From Cumulibacter manganitolerans (GTDB taxonomy: Bacteria; Actinomycetota; Actinomycetes; Mycobacteriales; Antricoccaceae): a DNA stretch of 64,000 nt. The stretch is from the NCBI RefSeq assembly GCF_009602465.1, contig NZ_WBKP01000015.1:1-64000 (forward strand). The letters run 5' to 3'. Of this stretch, positions 16,645 to 25,577 are shown piece by piece. Within the stretch, counting starts at the first letter, position 1. Every line of letters begins with the position of its first letter. A program made the translations under genes and the position numbers. A model generated the notes under the pieces. It saw nothing but the letters and a program-made list of their open reading frames with translations. It made no database searches and was not told the DNA's origin.

Positions 16645-17556
16645 CTAGGGGCAGCTGGTCTCGGTCAGGCCGGCGTCCGCGCTGCCCGCGTACGCCTTGA
16701 ACTGCACGCCCTGCTGCTGCAGGGTCTTGCCGGCGGCGCAGGCCTCCTGGATCGAGGTGTACGGACCCAGGGCCAGCACGACCTCGTCGCGGACGTCGGA
16801 GTTCGCCACGCAGCCGGCCGGGATGGTCGAGAGCTTGCTGCCGGGGAACTTGGCCTCCGCGGCCTTGGGATCGGCGAGCAGCTGCTCGGTCGACTCGCCG
16901 GTCTGGACCATCACGTACGAGGACCCCATGCAGAGCACCTGGGGAAGCGACTCGGCGTTCACCGGCGTCGGCTTCGCCGACGTGGACGCCGTCGCCGCCG
17001 CCGAGCTCGAGGCCGCGGAGCCGCCCTTCGGTTCGTCGCCGCCGCTCGCGAGCGCGACGACCAGCCAGATGATCAGCCCGAGGACGACGACCCCGGCGAC
17101 CGCGATCATCCAGCCCGGCACCCGGAACGACGAGCCGGTGGCGGCGTGCCGTCGGCGCTCGGCGGGCGCCGCGGACGCCTCGTCGTCGCGCTGCGCGTCA
17201 CCCGGCGCGTCGCCGGGCACGGGATCGGACCCCGCGAGCGGGACGCCGTCGGCGGGTGGGTCGCCGTCCAGCGGAGTCGATCCCGCCACCGGGACGCCGT
17301 CGACCGGTACGTCGGCACCGAGCGTCGGATCGGCCGGTCGGACGTCGGCGGCCGATCCGGGCCCGCTCTCGCCGTCCGGCTGGGCGGGCAGATCGCCGCT
17401 CGGCGGACCCGCGTGCCGGCCCCGTCGCGAGGAGGAGTCGGACGGCGCCGCCGGGGCGGTCTCCTCGTCGTCCGGTGCGGCGTGGCGGCCGAGCCGTTCG
17501 CGCGCGGAGTCCGTGTCCGACGGATCGCCCTGCCCCGGCTCGCCAGGTCCTGTCAT
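16645..17556 (-). CDS. single-pass membrane protein with SPOR-like outer domain
   Basis: A 303-residue protein in three parts: a disordered, Asp/Pro/Gly-rich cytoplasmic region (about residues 1-145) with imperfect repeats of the type DGVPxAGSxPxxGD, one transmembrane helix (about 149-171), and an external domain after a Ser/Ala linker. The external part ends with LALGPYTSIQEACAAGKTLQ and QGVQFKAYAGS, a spacing like SPOR peptidoglycan-binding repeats, and has four Cys that could form disulfides. A cell-wall or division role is plausible but only by fold resemblance. The start is ATG 17556. Confidence 0.6.
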   Translation of the reverse strand: MTGPGEPGQGDPSDTDSARERLGRHAAPDDEETAPAAPSDSSSRRGRHAGPPSGDLPAQPDGESGPGSAADVRPADPTLGADVPVDGVPVAGSTPLDGDPPADGVPLAGSDPVPGDAPGDAQRDDEASAAPAERRRHAATGSSFRVPGWMIAVAGVVVLGLIIWLVVALASGGDEPKGGSAASSSAAATASTSAKPTPVNAESLPQVLCMGSSYVMVQTGESTEQLLADPKAAEAKFPGSKLSTIPAGCVANSDVRDEVVLALGPYTSIQEACAAGKTLQQQGVQFKAYAGSADAGLTETSCP

Positions 17557-17696
17557 CGGTGATGGCCTCCCGTGTGCCAGACGACTTCTGCTGAGCCTCC
17601 ACGGTACCGTGCCGGGGCAGCCGTGCCCGGACGCCGCCGCCGCACCACCGCCGCGCGGACGGCGACCATCGGCTAGCGTGTTTTCGTGGTGATCGC

Positions 17697-18938
17697 GTGC
17701 TAGGCCCCTACCGCGAGGTCCTGCGCACCCCGCGCACCGGCGTCATGGAGCTGTTCGGTTTCATCGGTCGCCTGCCGCTGTCGATGGTCGGTCTCGGTTC
17801 GGTCTTCCTCGTCGTCGGCGCGTACCCCGGCTCGTCGTACGGCCTCGGTGGCACGGTGGCCGCCGTCGGCGCCGTCGCCACCGCCTTCCTGGGCCCGGTC
17901 CTCGGCCGGCTGGCCGACCGGTTCGGGCAGCGCAAGGTCCTCATCCCGGTGGTCATCCTCTTCGGCTCCGGTGCCGCCATGTTCATCGTCGCGGTGCAGA
18001 ATCACGCCCCCACCTGGGTGCTGTACGTCGCGGCGGCCATCGCGGGCGGGTTCATCCCGCCGGTCGGCTCGATGCTGCGCGCCCGCTGGTCCTATCTCCT
18101 GGAGGGCTCCACCCGGCTGCCGACCGCGCTGGCGATGGAGTCGGTGATCGAGGAGCTCTGCTTCATCCTGGGCCCGGTCCTGGTGACGTTCCTGTCGACG
18201 ACCGGTCACGCGCCGCTCGGCATGACGGTGGCGGCGGGGCTGGCGGTCGTCGGCAGCGTGCTGCTGGCCTCGCAGACGGCGACCGAGCCGCCCCCGGGCC
18301 GCGACGAGGTCCCGCACGGCACCCGCTCGCCGATCCGCATCCCCGGGCTGATGATCCTGTGCGTCGTCGGGCTGGCCATGGGCGTCGTGCTCGGCACGTT
18401 CGAGCTGGTGCTCACGGCGTACGCCAGGACGCAGGGCCACAGCGAGATGGCCGGCGTGCTGATCGCCGCGCTCGCCATCGGCTCGATGGTGGCCGGGATC
18501 GTGTGGGGCACCATCGACTGGCTGGCGCCGCTGAACCGGCGCCTCGCCCTGCTGCTGTCGGCGCTCACCGTAGCCACCCTCCCCACGCTGATCATCCCGA
18601 ACGTCTGGTTGATGGCGGTGTTCGTCGCGCTGTGCGGCGTCGCGGTCTCTCCCACGCTGATCACGTCGTTCACGATCTGCGAGATCATCGTGCCCCGCGA
18701 GCAGACCAACGAGGGGTTCACCTGGATCGGCACGATGATCGCGCTCGGCGTGGCCGTGGGGACCTCGATGTCCGGCCTGGCGACCGACAGGTACTCCGCG
18801 AACCTGGCCTTCGGAGTCGCCACTACCGCTGCCGGCCTCACGGCGCTCGTCGTGTGGGCCGGACGGCGGCACCTGCAGCCGCGCGGCCGGCACGTCACCG
18901 CGGACGCGTCGTACGGCTATCCAGAGCTCGACGTCTAG
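17697..18938 (+). CDS. MFS transporter
   Basis: A 413-residue, 12-helix facilitator. The loop motif GRLADRFGQRKVLIP is clear in the first half and the second half starts near RIPGLMILCVVGLAMG. The start is GTG 17697; the upstream GTG at 17688-17690 runs into a stop. It is followed after 17 bases by the thiamine-binding-type gene, and the two probably share a transcript. The substrate is not evident. The pairing raises a vitamin or precursor as one possibility, but the facilitator's own sequence does not show it. Confidence 0.8.
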   Translation: MLGPYREVLRTPRTGVMELFGFIGRLPLSMVGLGSVFLVVGAYPGSSYGLGGTVAAVGAVATAFLGPVLGRLADRFGQRKVLIPVVILFGSGAAMFIVAVQNHAPTWVLYVAAAIAGGFIPPVGSMLRARWSYLLEGSTRLPTALAMESVIEELCFILGPVLVTFLSTTGHAPLGMTVAAGLAVVGSVLLASQTATEPPPGRDEVPHGTRSPIRIPGLMILCVVGLAMGVVLGTFELVLTAYARTQGHSEMAGVLIAALAIGSMVAGIVWGTIDWLAPLNRRLALLLSALTVATLPTLIIPNVWLMAVFVALCGVAVSPTLITSFTICEIIVPREQTNEGFTWIGTMIALGVAVGTSMSGLATDRYSANLAFGVATTAAGLTALVVWAGRRHLQPRGRHVTADASYGYPELDV

Positions 18939-18955
18939 AGATACGGAGTCCCACC

Positions 18956-19255
18956 ATGATCGTCGCCTTCTCGCTGTCACCCATGTCGACCGACCCCGAC
19001 GGGTCGGTCACCGACGCCGTCGCCGCCGCGGTACGCGTCGTGCGCGAGAGCGGACTGCCGTGCGAGACCAATGCGATGTTCACCAACATCGAAGGTGAGT
19101 GGGACGAGGTGATGGCCGTCGTCAAGCGCGCCGTGGACGTCGTCACCGCCGCCTCGCCCCGGGTCGGCCTGGTGCTCAAGGCGGACATCCGCCCGGGCTA
19201 CACCGGGCAGCTCACCGCGAAGGTCGACCGGATCGACCGCGCGCTCGAGGAGTAG
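18956..19255 (+). CDS. thiamine-binding protein (MTH1187/YqgV/DUF77 family)
   Basis: A 99-residue ferredoxin-like-fold protein. MIVAFSLSPMSTDPDGSVTD, the central MFTNIEGEWDEVM and the C-terminal half match the small MTH1187-type family, whose members bind thiamine or thiamine-like compounds. ATG 18956 is preceded by ACGGAG about 7 bases away. It lies directly behind the MFS gene and stops 3 bases from a convergent transporter gene. It may act as a cytoplasmic sensor or carrier; which one is not known. Confidence 0.8.
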   Translation: MIVAFSLSPMSTDPDGSVTDAVAAAVRVVRESGLPCETNAMFTNIEGEWDEVMAVVKRAVDVVTAASPRVGLVLKADIRPGYTGQLTAKVDRIDRALEE

Positions 19256-19258
19256 CGG

Positions 19259-20488
19259 CTACCGGCTGCCGGCCCGCGTCGCCGGCATCCGCTCGTCGCC
19301 GGCCGAGCGCCGCAGGATCGCTCGGCCGGGGCCACCGAGGAGCGCCGCGATGACCAGGGCGACGACGCCGTGCACGACGATGGTCGATCCCTTCTCGAGC
19401 GACTCCTTGCCGGCGATCAGCGCGAAGATGGTCGGCACCATGAACCCGAAGTACACGACGATGTAGAACATCGACACGAGCGCGCCGCGCCGGTCGGGCG
19501 GCGCGAGGAGGTCGGAGACCATCAGCCCGCCGGTCATCGCCAGGCCGCCGGAGAAGCCGATCAGCAGGGACGCCGGGACGAGCCACGGCCATCCGCCGGG
19601 CAGCACCGAGAAGTAGCCGCAGAAGCAGCCGAGCGCGCACAGCAGCCCGGCCAGCCAGCCGGACGTCGTGGCACCCCACCGGCGGGCGTAGATCGCCGCG
19701 AGCGCGGCGCTGCCCTGCACGAAGAACAGCGAGACCCCGGCGAGCACGTAGATGACCGTCACGCCGGTCTTGGCGATCTGCAGCGGGAAGATGGTCAGCG
19801 CCAGCATCGCGGGGGTGTACACCAGCAACGCGATGGGCAGCAGGTAGACGAAGAAGCCCGCCCGCGCGGTGGCCGGCACCCCGATGCGGATCCGTCCCTC
19901 CCGACGCTCGGTCACCGTCTCGGGGACCGAGCGCAGGAGCAGCAGCGAGATCATCAGCAGCAGCGCCGGCAGCAGCATCGGGACGATCTTCGGCCAGGGC
20001 ACCCACTGCACCAGCACGCCGGAGACCAGCGGTCCGCTGGCGAACCCGGCCGCCATCACTCCGCTGGCGACCATCGCGGCCCGCTGCGCGAGATGTGCGC
20101 CGGCGAGCTCGCGCAGCCACACGGTGCCGACCGTGAACACCGCGCCGGCGGTCAGGCCCTGGAGGAACCGCGCCAGGATCAGCGCGGTCTCCCCGAAGGC
20201 CGCGGCGGCCTCGACCGCACCGACCGCGCACACCACCAGGAAGACCGACGGCAGCACGACCGCCCGTCGTCCGATGCGGTCCGAGTGCGCGCCACCCAGC
20301 AGCAGCGCGGGCACCAGCCCCAGCGCGTAGACCGCGAAGAACACGGTGAGCATCGTGCCGGACAGCCGCAGGTCGTTGGTGTAGTACAGCAGCAACGGGG
20401 ACACCGCCTGCGACGACATGGCGACCGCGAACAGGGTGAACGCCAACCGTGCCGTGGTCGCCGTGATGAGCCGTTCACTCTGCGCCAT
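19259..20488 (-). CDS. MFS transporter
   Basis: A 409-residue facilitator with about 12 hydrophobic segments and the loop motif GGAHSDRIGRRAVVLPS after helix 2. Helix 5 contains GVMAAGFASGPLVSGVLVQW, a pattern common in efflux-type members. The start is ATG 20488. It converges on the thiamine-binding-type gene and diverges from the asparaginase region. No regulator lies beside it. The substrate is unknown. Confidence 0.8.
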   Translation of the reverse strand: MAQSERLITATTARLAFTLFAVAMSSQAVSPLLLYYTNDLRLSGTMLTVFFAVYALGLVPALLLGGAHSDRIGRRAVVLPSVFLVVCAVGAVEAAAAFGETALILARFLQGLTAGAVFTVGTVWLRELAGAHLAQRAAMVASGVMAAGFASGPLVSGVLVQWVPWPKIVPMLLPALLLMISLLLLRSVPETVTERREGRIRIGVPATARAGFFVYLLPIALLVYTPAMLALTIFPLQIAKTGVTVIYVLAGVSLFFVQGSAALAAIYARRWGATTSGWLAGLLCALGCFCGYFSVLPGGWPWLVPASLLIGFSGGLAMTGGLMVSDLLAPPDRRGALVSMFYIVVYFGFMVPTIFALIAGKESLEKGSTIVVHGVVALVIAALLGGPGRAILRRSAGDERMPATRAGSR

Positions 20489-20597
20489 AAGGGGAGGCTA
20501 GTGGATCACGCCGCCGGGCTCGTAAATTGGCGGTGAGGTGTGCTAGATGCCCGCGGGCCTGTGGAGCGGGCGACCCGATGAGGTCTACACTTGGCAC

Positions 20598-20675
20598 GCA
20601 TTCGAATGCAGCCTCTCGGGCGCTGCACCCCGGACCCCCCGCCGTAGGTGCCCCGTCGCCCGAGAGGCGTTTTCG
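20598..20675 (+). ncRNA. C-loop hairpin RNA or attenuator upstream of asparaginase (6C-like candidate)
   Basis: A palindrome GCATTCGAATGC (20598-20609) is followed at once by a perfect 12-bp stem (20611-20622 with 20657-20668) and then GTTTT. Inside it a second stem, GCACC with GGTGC and CGG with CCG, presents an apical loop of six consecutive Cs. TACACT (20586-20591) is a possible -10 box for a start near 20598. C-rich loops of this kind recall the actinobacterial 6C RNAs, but the arrangement is a nested hairpin rather than two separate ones. It ends about 20 bases before the asparaginase start, so it is either a separate small RNA or a leader attenuator. Confidence 0.45.
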
Positions 20676-20693
20676 ATTCCTAGGCTATTTCGC

Positions 20694-21662
20694 ATGCCTC
20701 GCGTTCACGTGATCTCCCTCGGCGGCACGATCGCCTCCACCGCTCCCCGGCCCGGATCACCCACCGGCGTCAGCCCCGGCCTGACCGGCGCCGACCTCGT
20801 GGCGGCAGTCCCGCAGCTCTCCGGGATCGCCGAGATCACGACCGAGCAGCTGGCCCAGGTCGGTTCGTCCAGCCTCACGATCGACCTCGTCGTGGACGTC
20901 GCTCGGGCCGCCGCGCGCGCGGTCGCCGACGGCGCCGACGGCGTCGTCGTCACGCAGGGCACCGACACGCTCGAGGAGACGGCGTATCTGCTGTCGCTGC
21001 TCAACGCGGCCGAGCGACCCGTCGTGGTGACCGGCGCGATGCGCAACCCCACCCTCGCGGGCGCCGACGGTCCGGCCAACCTGCTCGCCGCGGTGACCGC
21101 CGCGGCGGACGACGCTCTGGCCGGCGTCCGCGCGGTGGTCGCCTTCGCCGACGAGCTGCACGACCCGCTGTGGGTCCGCAAGGCGCACGTGGCCAGCATC
21201 GCGACGTTCACCTCGGGCCCGCAGGCCGGTCCGCTCGGCTGGGTGCACGAGGGCGCCGTCCGGCTCGGCTACCGGCCCGAGCCGGCTCCGCCGATCGCGC
21301 TGCCCGACGGTCCCGTGCCGCCGGTCGCGCTGGTCCAGGCGTCGCTCGGCGAGGACCTGCGGATCCTCGACGCGGTGCCCGGCGCCGGCTACGCGGGCGT
21401 GGTCATCGACGGCGTGGGCGGCGGGCACGTCAGCGCCGACGCCGTCGAGCGCGTCGCGGCGCTCGCCCGGCAACTGCCGGTCGTCCTGGCCTCCCGCACC
21501 GGATCGGGCCACATGCTGGCTCGCACCTACGGCTACCCCGGCAGCGAGATCGACCTGCTGTCGCGCGGCCTGCTGTCCGCCGGACCCCTGGCCGGGCGCA
21601 AGGCCCGGCTGCTGCTCGCCCTGCTGCTGGCGAACGACGCTCTCGCCACGTGGCCCTACTGA
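20694..21662 (+). CDS. L-asparaginase
   Basis: Hydrolyses asparagine to aspartate and ammonia. The 322-residue protein has the first active-site segment ISLGGTIAST (Thr12), the second VTQGTDTLEETAY (Thr90, Asp91) and the Lys-containing segment VRKAHVASIATF. No signal peptide is present, so it is cytoplasmic. TAGGCT (20681-20686) sits 7 bases before the ATG, and there is no ribosome binding site, so a leaderless mRNA is likely. A structured C-rich hairpin with a T-tract lies just upstream. Confidence 0.92.
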   Translation: MPRVHVISLGGTIASTAPRPGSPTGVSPGLTGADLVAAVPQLSGIAEITTEQLAQVGSSSLTIDLVVDVARAAARAVADGADGVVVTQGTDTLEETAYLLSLLNAAERPVVVTGAMRNPTLAGADGPANLLAAVTAAADDALAGVRAVVAFADELHDPLWVRKAHVASIATFTSGPQAGPLGWVHEGAVRLGYRPEPAPPIALPDGPVPPVALVQASLGEDLRILDAVPGAGYAGVVIDGVGGGHVSADAVERVAALARQLPVVLASRTGSGHMLARTYGYPGSEIDLLSRGLLSAGPLAGRKARLLLALLLANDALATWPY

Positions 21663-21759
21663 CCAGGCCGGCGGCCGACCGGCGCCGCCGAGCCGGCCGG
21701 CGTCGCTGAGCCGACCGGGCCGCTGAGCCGCCCGTCGCGCCTCGGCCGACGGACCGCCG

Positions 21760-23058
21760 CTACCGGGACTGCTGCGCGACGGACTGCGACAGCGCCTCGC
21801 GGTGATCCGGGTGCGCGATGGCGATCAGCCGCGCGGGCCGCTCGCCGAGCGGGACGCCGCGGAGGTCGGCCACGCCGTGCTCGGTGACGAACAGGTCGGC
21901 GTCCGCGCGCGGGGTCGTCACCACGCCGTCCGCGAGCCGGGAGACGATCCGCGACACGGTCCCCTTGGCGGCCGCCGCCGGGAAGGCGATGATCGATCGG
22001 CCGCGGTCCGAGGTCATGGCCGCGCGCACGTAGTCGAGCTGGCCGCCGATGCCGCCGGCGTACGCGCCACCCATCAGCTCGGCGTTGACCTGCCCGTAGA
22101 GGTCGACCTCGATGGCCGAGTTGATCGCCCAGAAGTCGTCGAACGCCGACAGCGCCCGGACGCCGTGCGTGTGGTCCAGGCAGCGCACGCCGAGCTCGCG
22201 GTTGTCGTCCGCCCACCGGGCCAGCCGGTCGCTGCCGAAAACCAGGCCCGTCACCGTCACGCCCGGATCGATCGGCTTGCGGGCGTTGGTGACCACGCCC
22301 GCTTCGATCATGTCGAGGACGGCGTCGGTGATCATGCCGGAGTGCACGCCGAGGTCGCGCTTGCCGTGCAGCGCCGAGGCCATGGCCTCGGGGACCGCGC
22401 CGATGCCCAGCTGGATCGTCGCCGCGTCGGGCACCCGCTCGGCGATGAGCTCGGCGATCCGTCGGGCTTCGTCGCTCTGCCGCGCGGCCGGCCACTGCAT
22501 CAGCGGACCGTCGCTGCGCACCACGACGTCGAGGTCGCTCCACGCCACCTGGGTGTCGCCGTGGGTGAACGGGACGTTGGGGTTCACCTCGCCGACGACC
22601 ACTCGGGCGCGACGGATCACCTCCTGCAGCATGTCGCCGATCAGGCCGGTCGAGCAGACGCCGTCGCGCGGCTCGCTGAGCTGCACGAACACGACGTCGA
22701 AACGCAGCAGGCCCTGCCGGATCAGCTGGGTGACGCTGCCGAGCCGGATCGGCAGCACATCGATCGCGCCGACCTTCGACAGCCGGGAGGTCTCGCCCAG
22801 GCCGCCCAGCCCGAAGTAGCGGAAGCAGTCGGTGTGCTCGACCGTGAGCGTCCCGCCGCGCGTGACGCCGAGGAAGATGTTCAGCCGCTCGCCGTCCCCC
22901 ACGATGCCGGCCCGCTGCGCGACCAGGGCGTTCGTGAGCGCGGTCGGCTCGGCCGTGCCCTGCCCCCACACCAGCGTGTCGCCCGGGCGGACGATGCCGG
23001 TCAGGTCGAGGTCGCCGGCATCGAGCTCACGGGGTTCGGTGGCGCGGTCGCGCAGCAT
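21760..23058 (-). CDS. acetyl-CoA hydrolase/CoA-transferase family protein
   Basis: A 432-residue protein of the acetyl-CoA hydrolase/4-hydroxybutyrate CoA-transferase family. Key features are the CoA-binding GIGAVPEA segment and EVDLYGQVNAELMGG, which carries the Glu that forms the CoA thioester. It moves CoA between short acids such as acetate, butyrate, 4-hydroxybutyrate or propionate; the real substrate pair cannot be told. The start is ATG 23058. It is divergent from the molybdenum hydroxylase gene, with a palindromic repeat in the 198-base gap. Confidence 0.85.
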   Translation of the reverse strand: MLRDRATEPRELDAGDLDLTGIVRPGDTLVWGQGTAEPTALTNALVAQRAGIVGDGERLNIFLGVTRGGTLTVEHTDCFRYFGLGGLGETSRLSKVGAIDVLPIRLGSVTQLIRQGLLRFDVVFVQLSEPRDGVCSTGLIGDMLQEVIRRARVVVGEVNPNVPFTHGDTQVAWSDLDVVVRSDGPLMQWPAARQSDEARRIAELIAERVPDAATIQLGIGAVPEAMASALHGKRDLGVHSGMITDAVLDMIEAGVVTNARKPIDPGVTVTGLVFGSDRLARWADDNRELGVRCLDHTHGVRALSAFDDFWAINSAIEVDLYGQVNAELMGGAYAGGIGGQLDYVRAAMTSDRGRSIIAFPAAAAKGTVSRIVSRLADGVVTTPRADADLFVTEHGVADLRGVPLGERPARLIAIAHPDHREALSQSVAQQSR

Positions 23059-23135
23059 GCAGGCCTCCAGGTCGCTCTCGCGGCGACCCAGGGTGCCGCC
23101 GGGGCCAGCCTACCCAGCAGCCGCACCGCGCACCC

Positions 23136-23193
23136 GCGGCGTACGTCGGTACCGATCCGCCGCCGTTTCGGTACCGAAGCACGCCGCAGGTCG
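23136..23193 (+). repeat. 58-bp palindromic repeat, family A copy 1
   Basis: A 52-bp imperfect palindrome (GCGGCGTAC ... ACGCCGC) with a GGTACC in each arm, followed by the invariant tail AGGTCG. The same unit, length and tail occur at 38415 and 40799. This copy is in a divergent promoter region, so the family is not just a terminator. Its arms pair less well than those of the other copies. Confidence 0.75.
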
Positions 23194-23256
23194 CGTTTCG
23201 GCGGGCGAAAGCGGTCCCGTGTTGATGGCGCGGGGGAAATGGGACAGGATGACCCG

Positions 23257-25554
23257 GTGAGCATCCTCGGAACCCGCGTCCTCCGGACCGAGGACCCCCG
23301 CCTGCTGACCGGCGCCTCGACGTACACCGCGGACGTCGTCGACGACCGCCTCGCGGGCTCCCTGCACGCGCATTTCGTGCGCTCGAGCATCGCGCACGGC
23401 GAGATCGTCTCGATCGACACGACGGCCGCCCGGCAGCTCCCCGGCGTGGTCGCCGTCTACACCGCCCGCGACCTGCCGATGCTCCCGATCCCGCCGCAGC
23501 TGCGGCCCCTCGAGCGCAACATGAACCGCAACGCCCTCGCGACGGACCGGGTCCGCTTCGTCGGCGAGCCGATCGCGCTGGTCGTCGCGACCACCGAGGC
23601 GGCGGCGATGGACGCAGCGGAGTACGTCGATGCCGACATCGCGTGGCTCGACCCGATCGTCGATCCCAAGGTCGCGCGCGACGGCACCGACTACCTCTTC
23701 CCCGAGGCCGGCACCAACGTGACGGTGGCGCACGGCTTCGACGAGCCGACCGACCCGGGCCTCTTCGACGGCTGCGAGGTCGTCGTCGAGCAGGAGATCG
23801 TCAACCAGCGGCTGGCCGTCGTCCCGCTCGAGGGCCGGGCCGGCGCCTGCGTGTGGGACGACGACGGGCGGCTGACGATGTGGCTGTCCAACCAGGGCGC
23901 GCAGGCGGCGCAGGCCGAGCTGGCGATGATGCTCGGCATCGACAAGGCCAAGGTGCACGTGCTGACCCCCGACGTCGGCGGTGCTTTCGGCGCGAAGTTC
24001 CGCAGCGAGCCCGAGCACGCCGTGATCGCGTCGGCCGCGCGGGTGCTGAACCGCCCCGTGACGTGGATCGAGCACCGCACCGAGAACCTGGTCGGCATGG
24101 TGCACGGCCGCGGCCAGATCCAGACCGTCCGGATCGGCGGCGGCGCCGACGGGAAGATCAAGGCGTATTCGTTGGAGATCCTGCAGGACGCCGGGGCGTA
24201 CCCGCGGATGGGCGCGATGTTGCCGATGGGCACCCGGCGCATGGCGCAGGGCTGCTACGACATCCCGGCCGTCGAGAGCCGCGCCGAGTCGGTCGTCACG
24301 AACACCTCGCCGGTGGGCGCCTACCGCGGCGCGGGGCGCCCGGAGGCCGCTGCCGCGATCGAGCGGGCGGTCGACATGTTCGCCGCGGAGATCGGCATGG
24401 ACCCGGCGGAGGTGCGGCGGCGCAACTTCATCCGGCCCGGCGCCTTCCCGTTCACCGTCAAGAGCGGGGCCGTCTACGACTCCGGCGACTACGAGGGCTC
24501 GCTGCAGAAGGTGCTCGAGGTGGCGTCGTACGACCGGCTGCGCGACGAGCAGCGCCGTCGCCGGGCGGCCGGCGACCCGGTGCAGCTCGGCATCGGCCTC
24601 GCGACGTACGTCGAGATCACCATGGGCGGCGACATGGAGAACGCGACCGTCGAGCTGCACCCGGACGGCACGGTGACGGTGCTGACCGGCACCTCCCCGC
24701 ACGGCCAGGGCCACGCGACGTCGTGGGCGATGATCGTCAGCGACCAGCTCGGCGTACCGGTCGAGAAGATCACCGTGCTGCACGGCGACACCGATCTGAT
24801 CCCGCACGGCGGCGGCACCGGCGGCTCCCGCTCGCTGCAGCTCGGCGGCACGGCCGTGCACGCCGCCACCGAGGACCTCGTCGAGGCGATCAAGAAGCGG
24901 GCGGCCGACCTGCTGGAGGCCGACCCGCGGGACCTGCAGATCGACAAGGAGCGGCAGGCCGTGATCGTCCGCGGGGCCGCGGCGTCCGCCTCGGTGCCCC
25001 TCACGCAGCTGGCCGACGGCGACCCCCTGTCGGCGTACCGGGTGTGGAACGGCGTGGGCCCGACCTTTCCGTTCGGCGCCCACCTCGCCGTCGTGGAGGT
25101 CGACACCGACACCGGCGGCGTCCGCGTGCGCGAGATGTATACCTGCGACGACGCCGGTCGCATCCTCAACCCGATGCTGTTCGACGGGCAGCGGCACGGC
25201 GGCATCGCGCAGGGCATCTCCCAGGCGCTCTACGAGGAGTTCGTCTACGACGAGTCCGGCAACCCGCTGACCGCCTCCCTCATCGACTACACGATCCCGA
25301 CGGCGGCCGACCTGCCCAGCTTCACGCTGAGCACCCAGGAGACCGAGACGACGTACAACCCGCTCGGCGCCAAGGGCATCGGCGAGGCCGGCACGATCGG
25401 CGCGACGCCCGCGGTCCAGAACGCCGTGATCGACGCGCTGTCGCCCTACGGCATCCGGCACCTCGACATGCCGCTGACCCCCGAACGCGTCTGGCGCGCG
25501 ATCAGGCAGGCGCCGCCCGCCCGGCGCGCCGCGGAGGACTACACGGTCGACTAG
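23257..25554 (+). CDS. molybdenum hydroxylase large subunit (xanthine/CO dehydrogenase family), orphan
   Basis: A 765-residue molybdopterin-cytosine-dinucleotide subunit. The pattern is complete: GGAFGAKFRSEPEH, the active-site loop GAYRGAGRPEAAAAIERAVD, GTSPHGQGHATSW, HGGGTGGSRS and the catalytic Glu in GAKGIGEAGTIGA. The CoxL CO-dehydrogenase loop (AYxCSFR) is absent, so it hydroxylates an organic substrate such as an aldehyde, purine or N-heterocycle. The FeS and FAD subunits that normally accompany it are not nearby. GTG 23257 is supported by AGGA 7 bases upstream; ATG 23239 is an alternative. The gene ends 23 bases before a siderophore-interacting reductase gene. Confidence 0.88.
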   Translation: MSILGTRVLRTEDPRLLTGASTYTADVVDDRLAGSLHAHFVRSSIAHGEIVSIDTTAARQLPGVVAVYTARDLPMLPIPPQLRPLERNMNRNALATDRVRFVGEPIALVVATTEAAAMDAAEYVDADIAWLDPIVDPKVARDGTDYLFPEAGTNVTVAHGFDEPTDPGLFDGCEVVVEQEIVNQRLAVVPLEGRAGACVWDDDGRLTMWLSNQGAQAAQAELAMMLGIDKAKVHVLTPDVGGAFGAKFRSEPEHAVIASAARVLNRPVTWIEHRTENLVGMVHGRGQIQTVRIGGGADGKIKAYSLEILQDAGAYPRMGAMLPMGTRRMAQGCYDIPAVESRAESVVTNTSPVGAYRGAGRPEAAAAIERAVDMFAAEIGMDPAEVRRRNFIRPGAFPFTVKSGAVYDSGDYEGSLQKVLEVASYDRLRDEQRRRRAAGDPVQLGIGLATYVEITMGGDMENATVELHPDGTVTVLTGTSPHGQGHATSWAMIVSDQLGVPVEKITVLHGDTDLIPHGGGTGGSRSLQLGGTAVHAATEDLVEAIKKRAADLLEADPRDLQIDKERQAVIVRGAAASASVPLTQLADGDPLSAYRVWNGVGPTFPFGAHLAVVEVDTDTGGVRVREMYTCDDAGRILNPMLFDGQRHGGIAQGISQALYEEFVYDESGNPLTASLIDYTIPTAADLPSFTLSTQETETTYNPLGAKGIGEAGTIGATPAVQNAVIDALSPYGIRHLDMPLTPERVWRAIRQAPPARRAAEDYTVD

Positions 25555-25577
25555 TGGCCCCTGCGACAATCGGGACC

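Noticed and set aside
21802-23238. N-terminal extension of the molybdenum hydroxylase frame
   Set aside because: It is antisense to the CoA-transferase gene; the family sequence begins at SILGTRVLRTEDPRLLTG, after the GTG at 23257.
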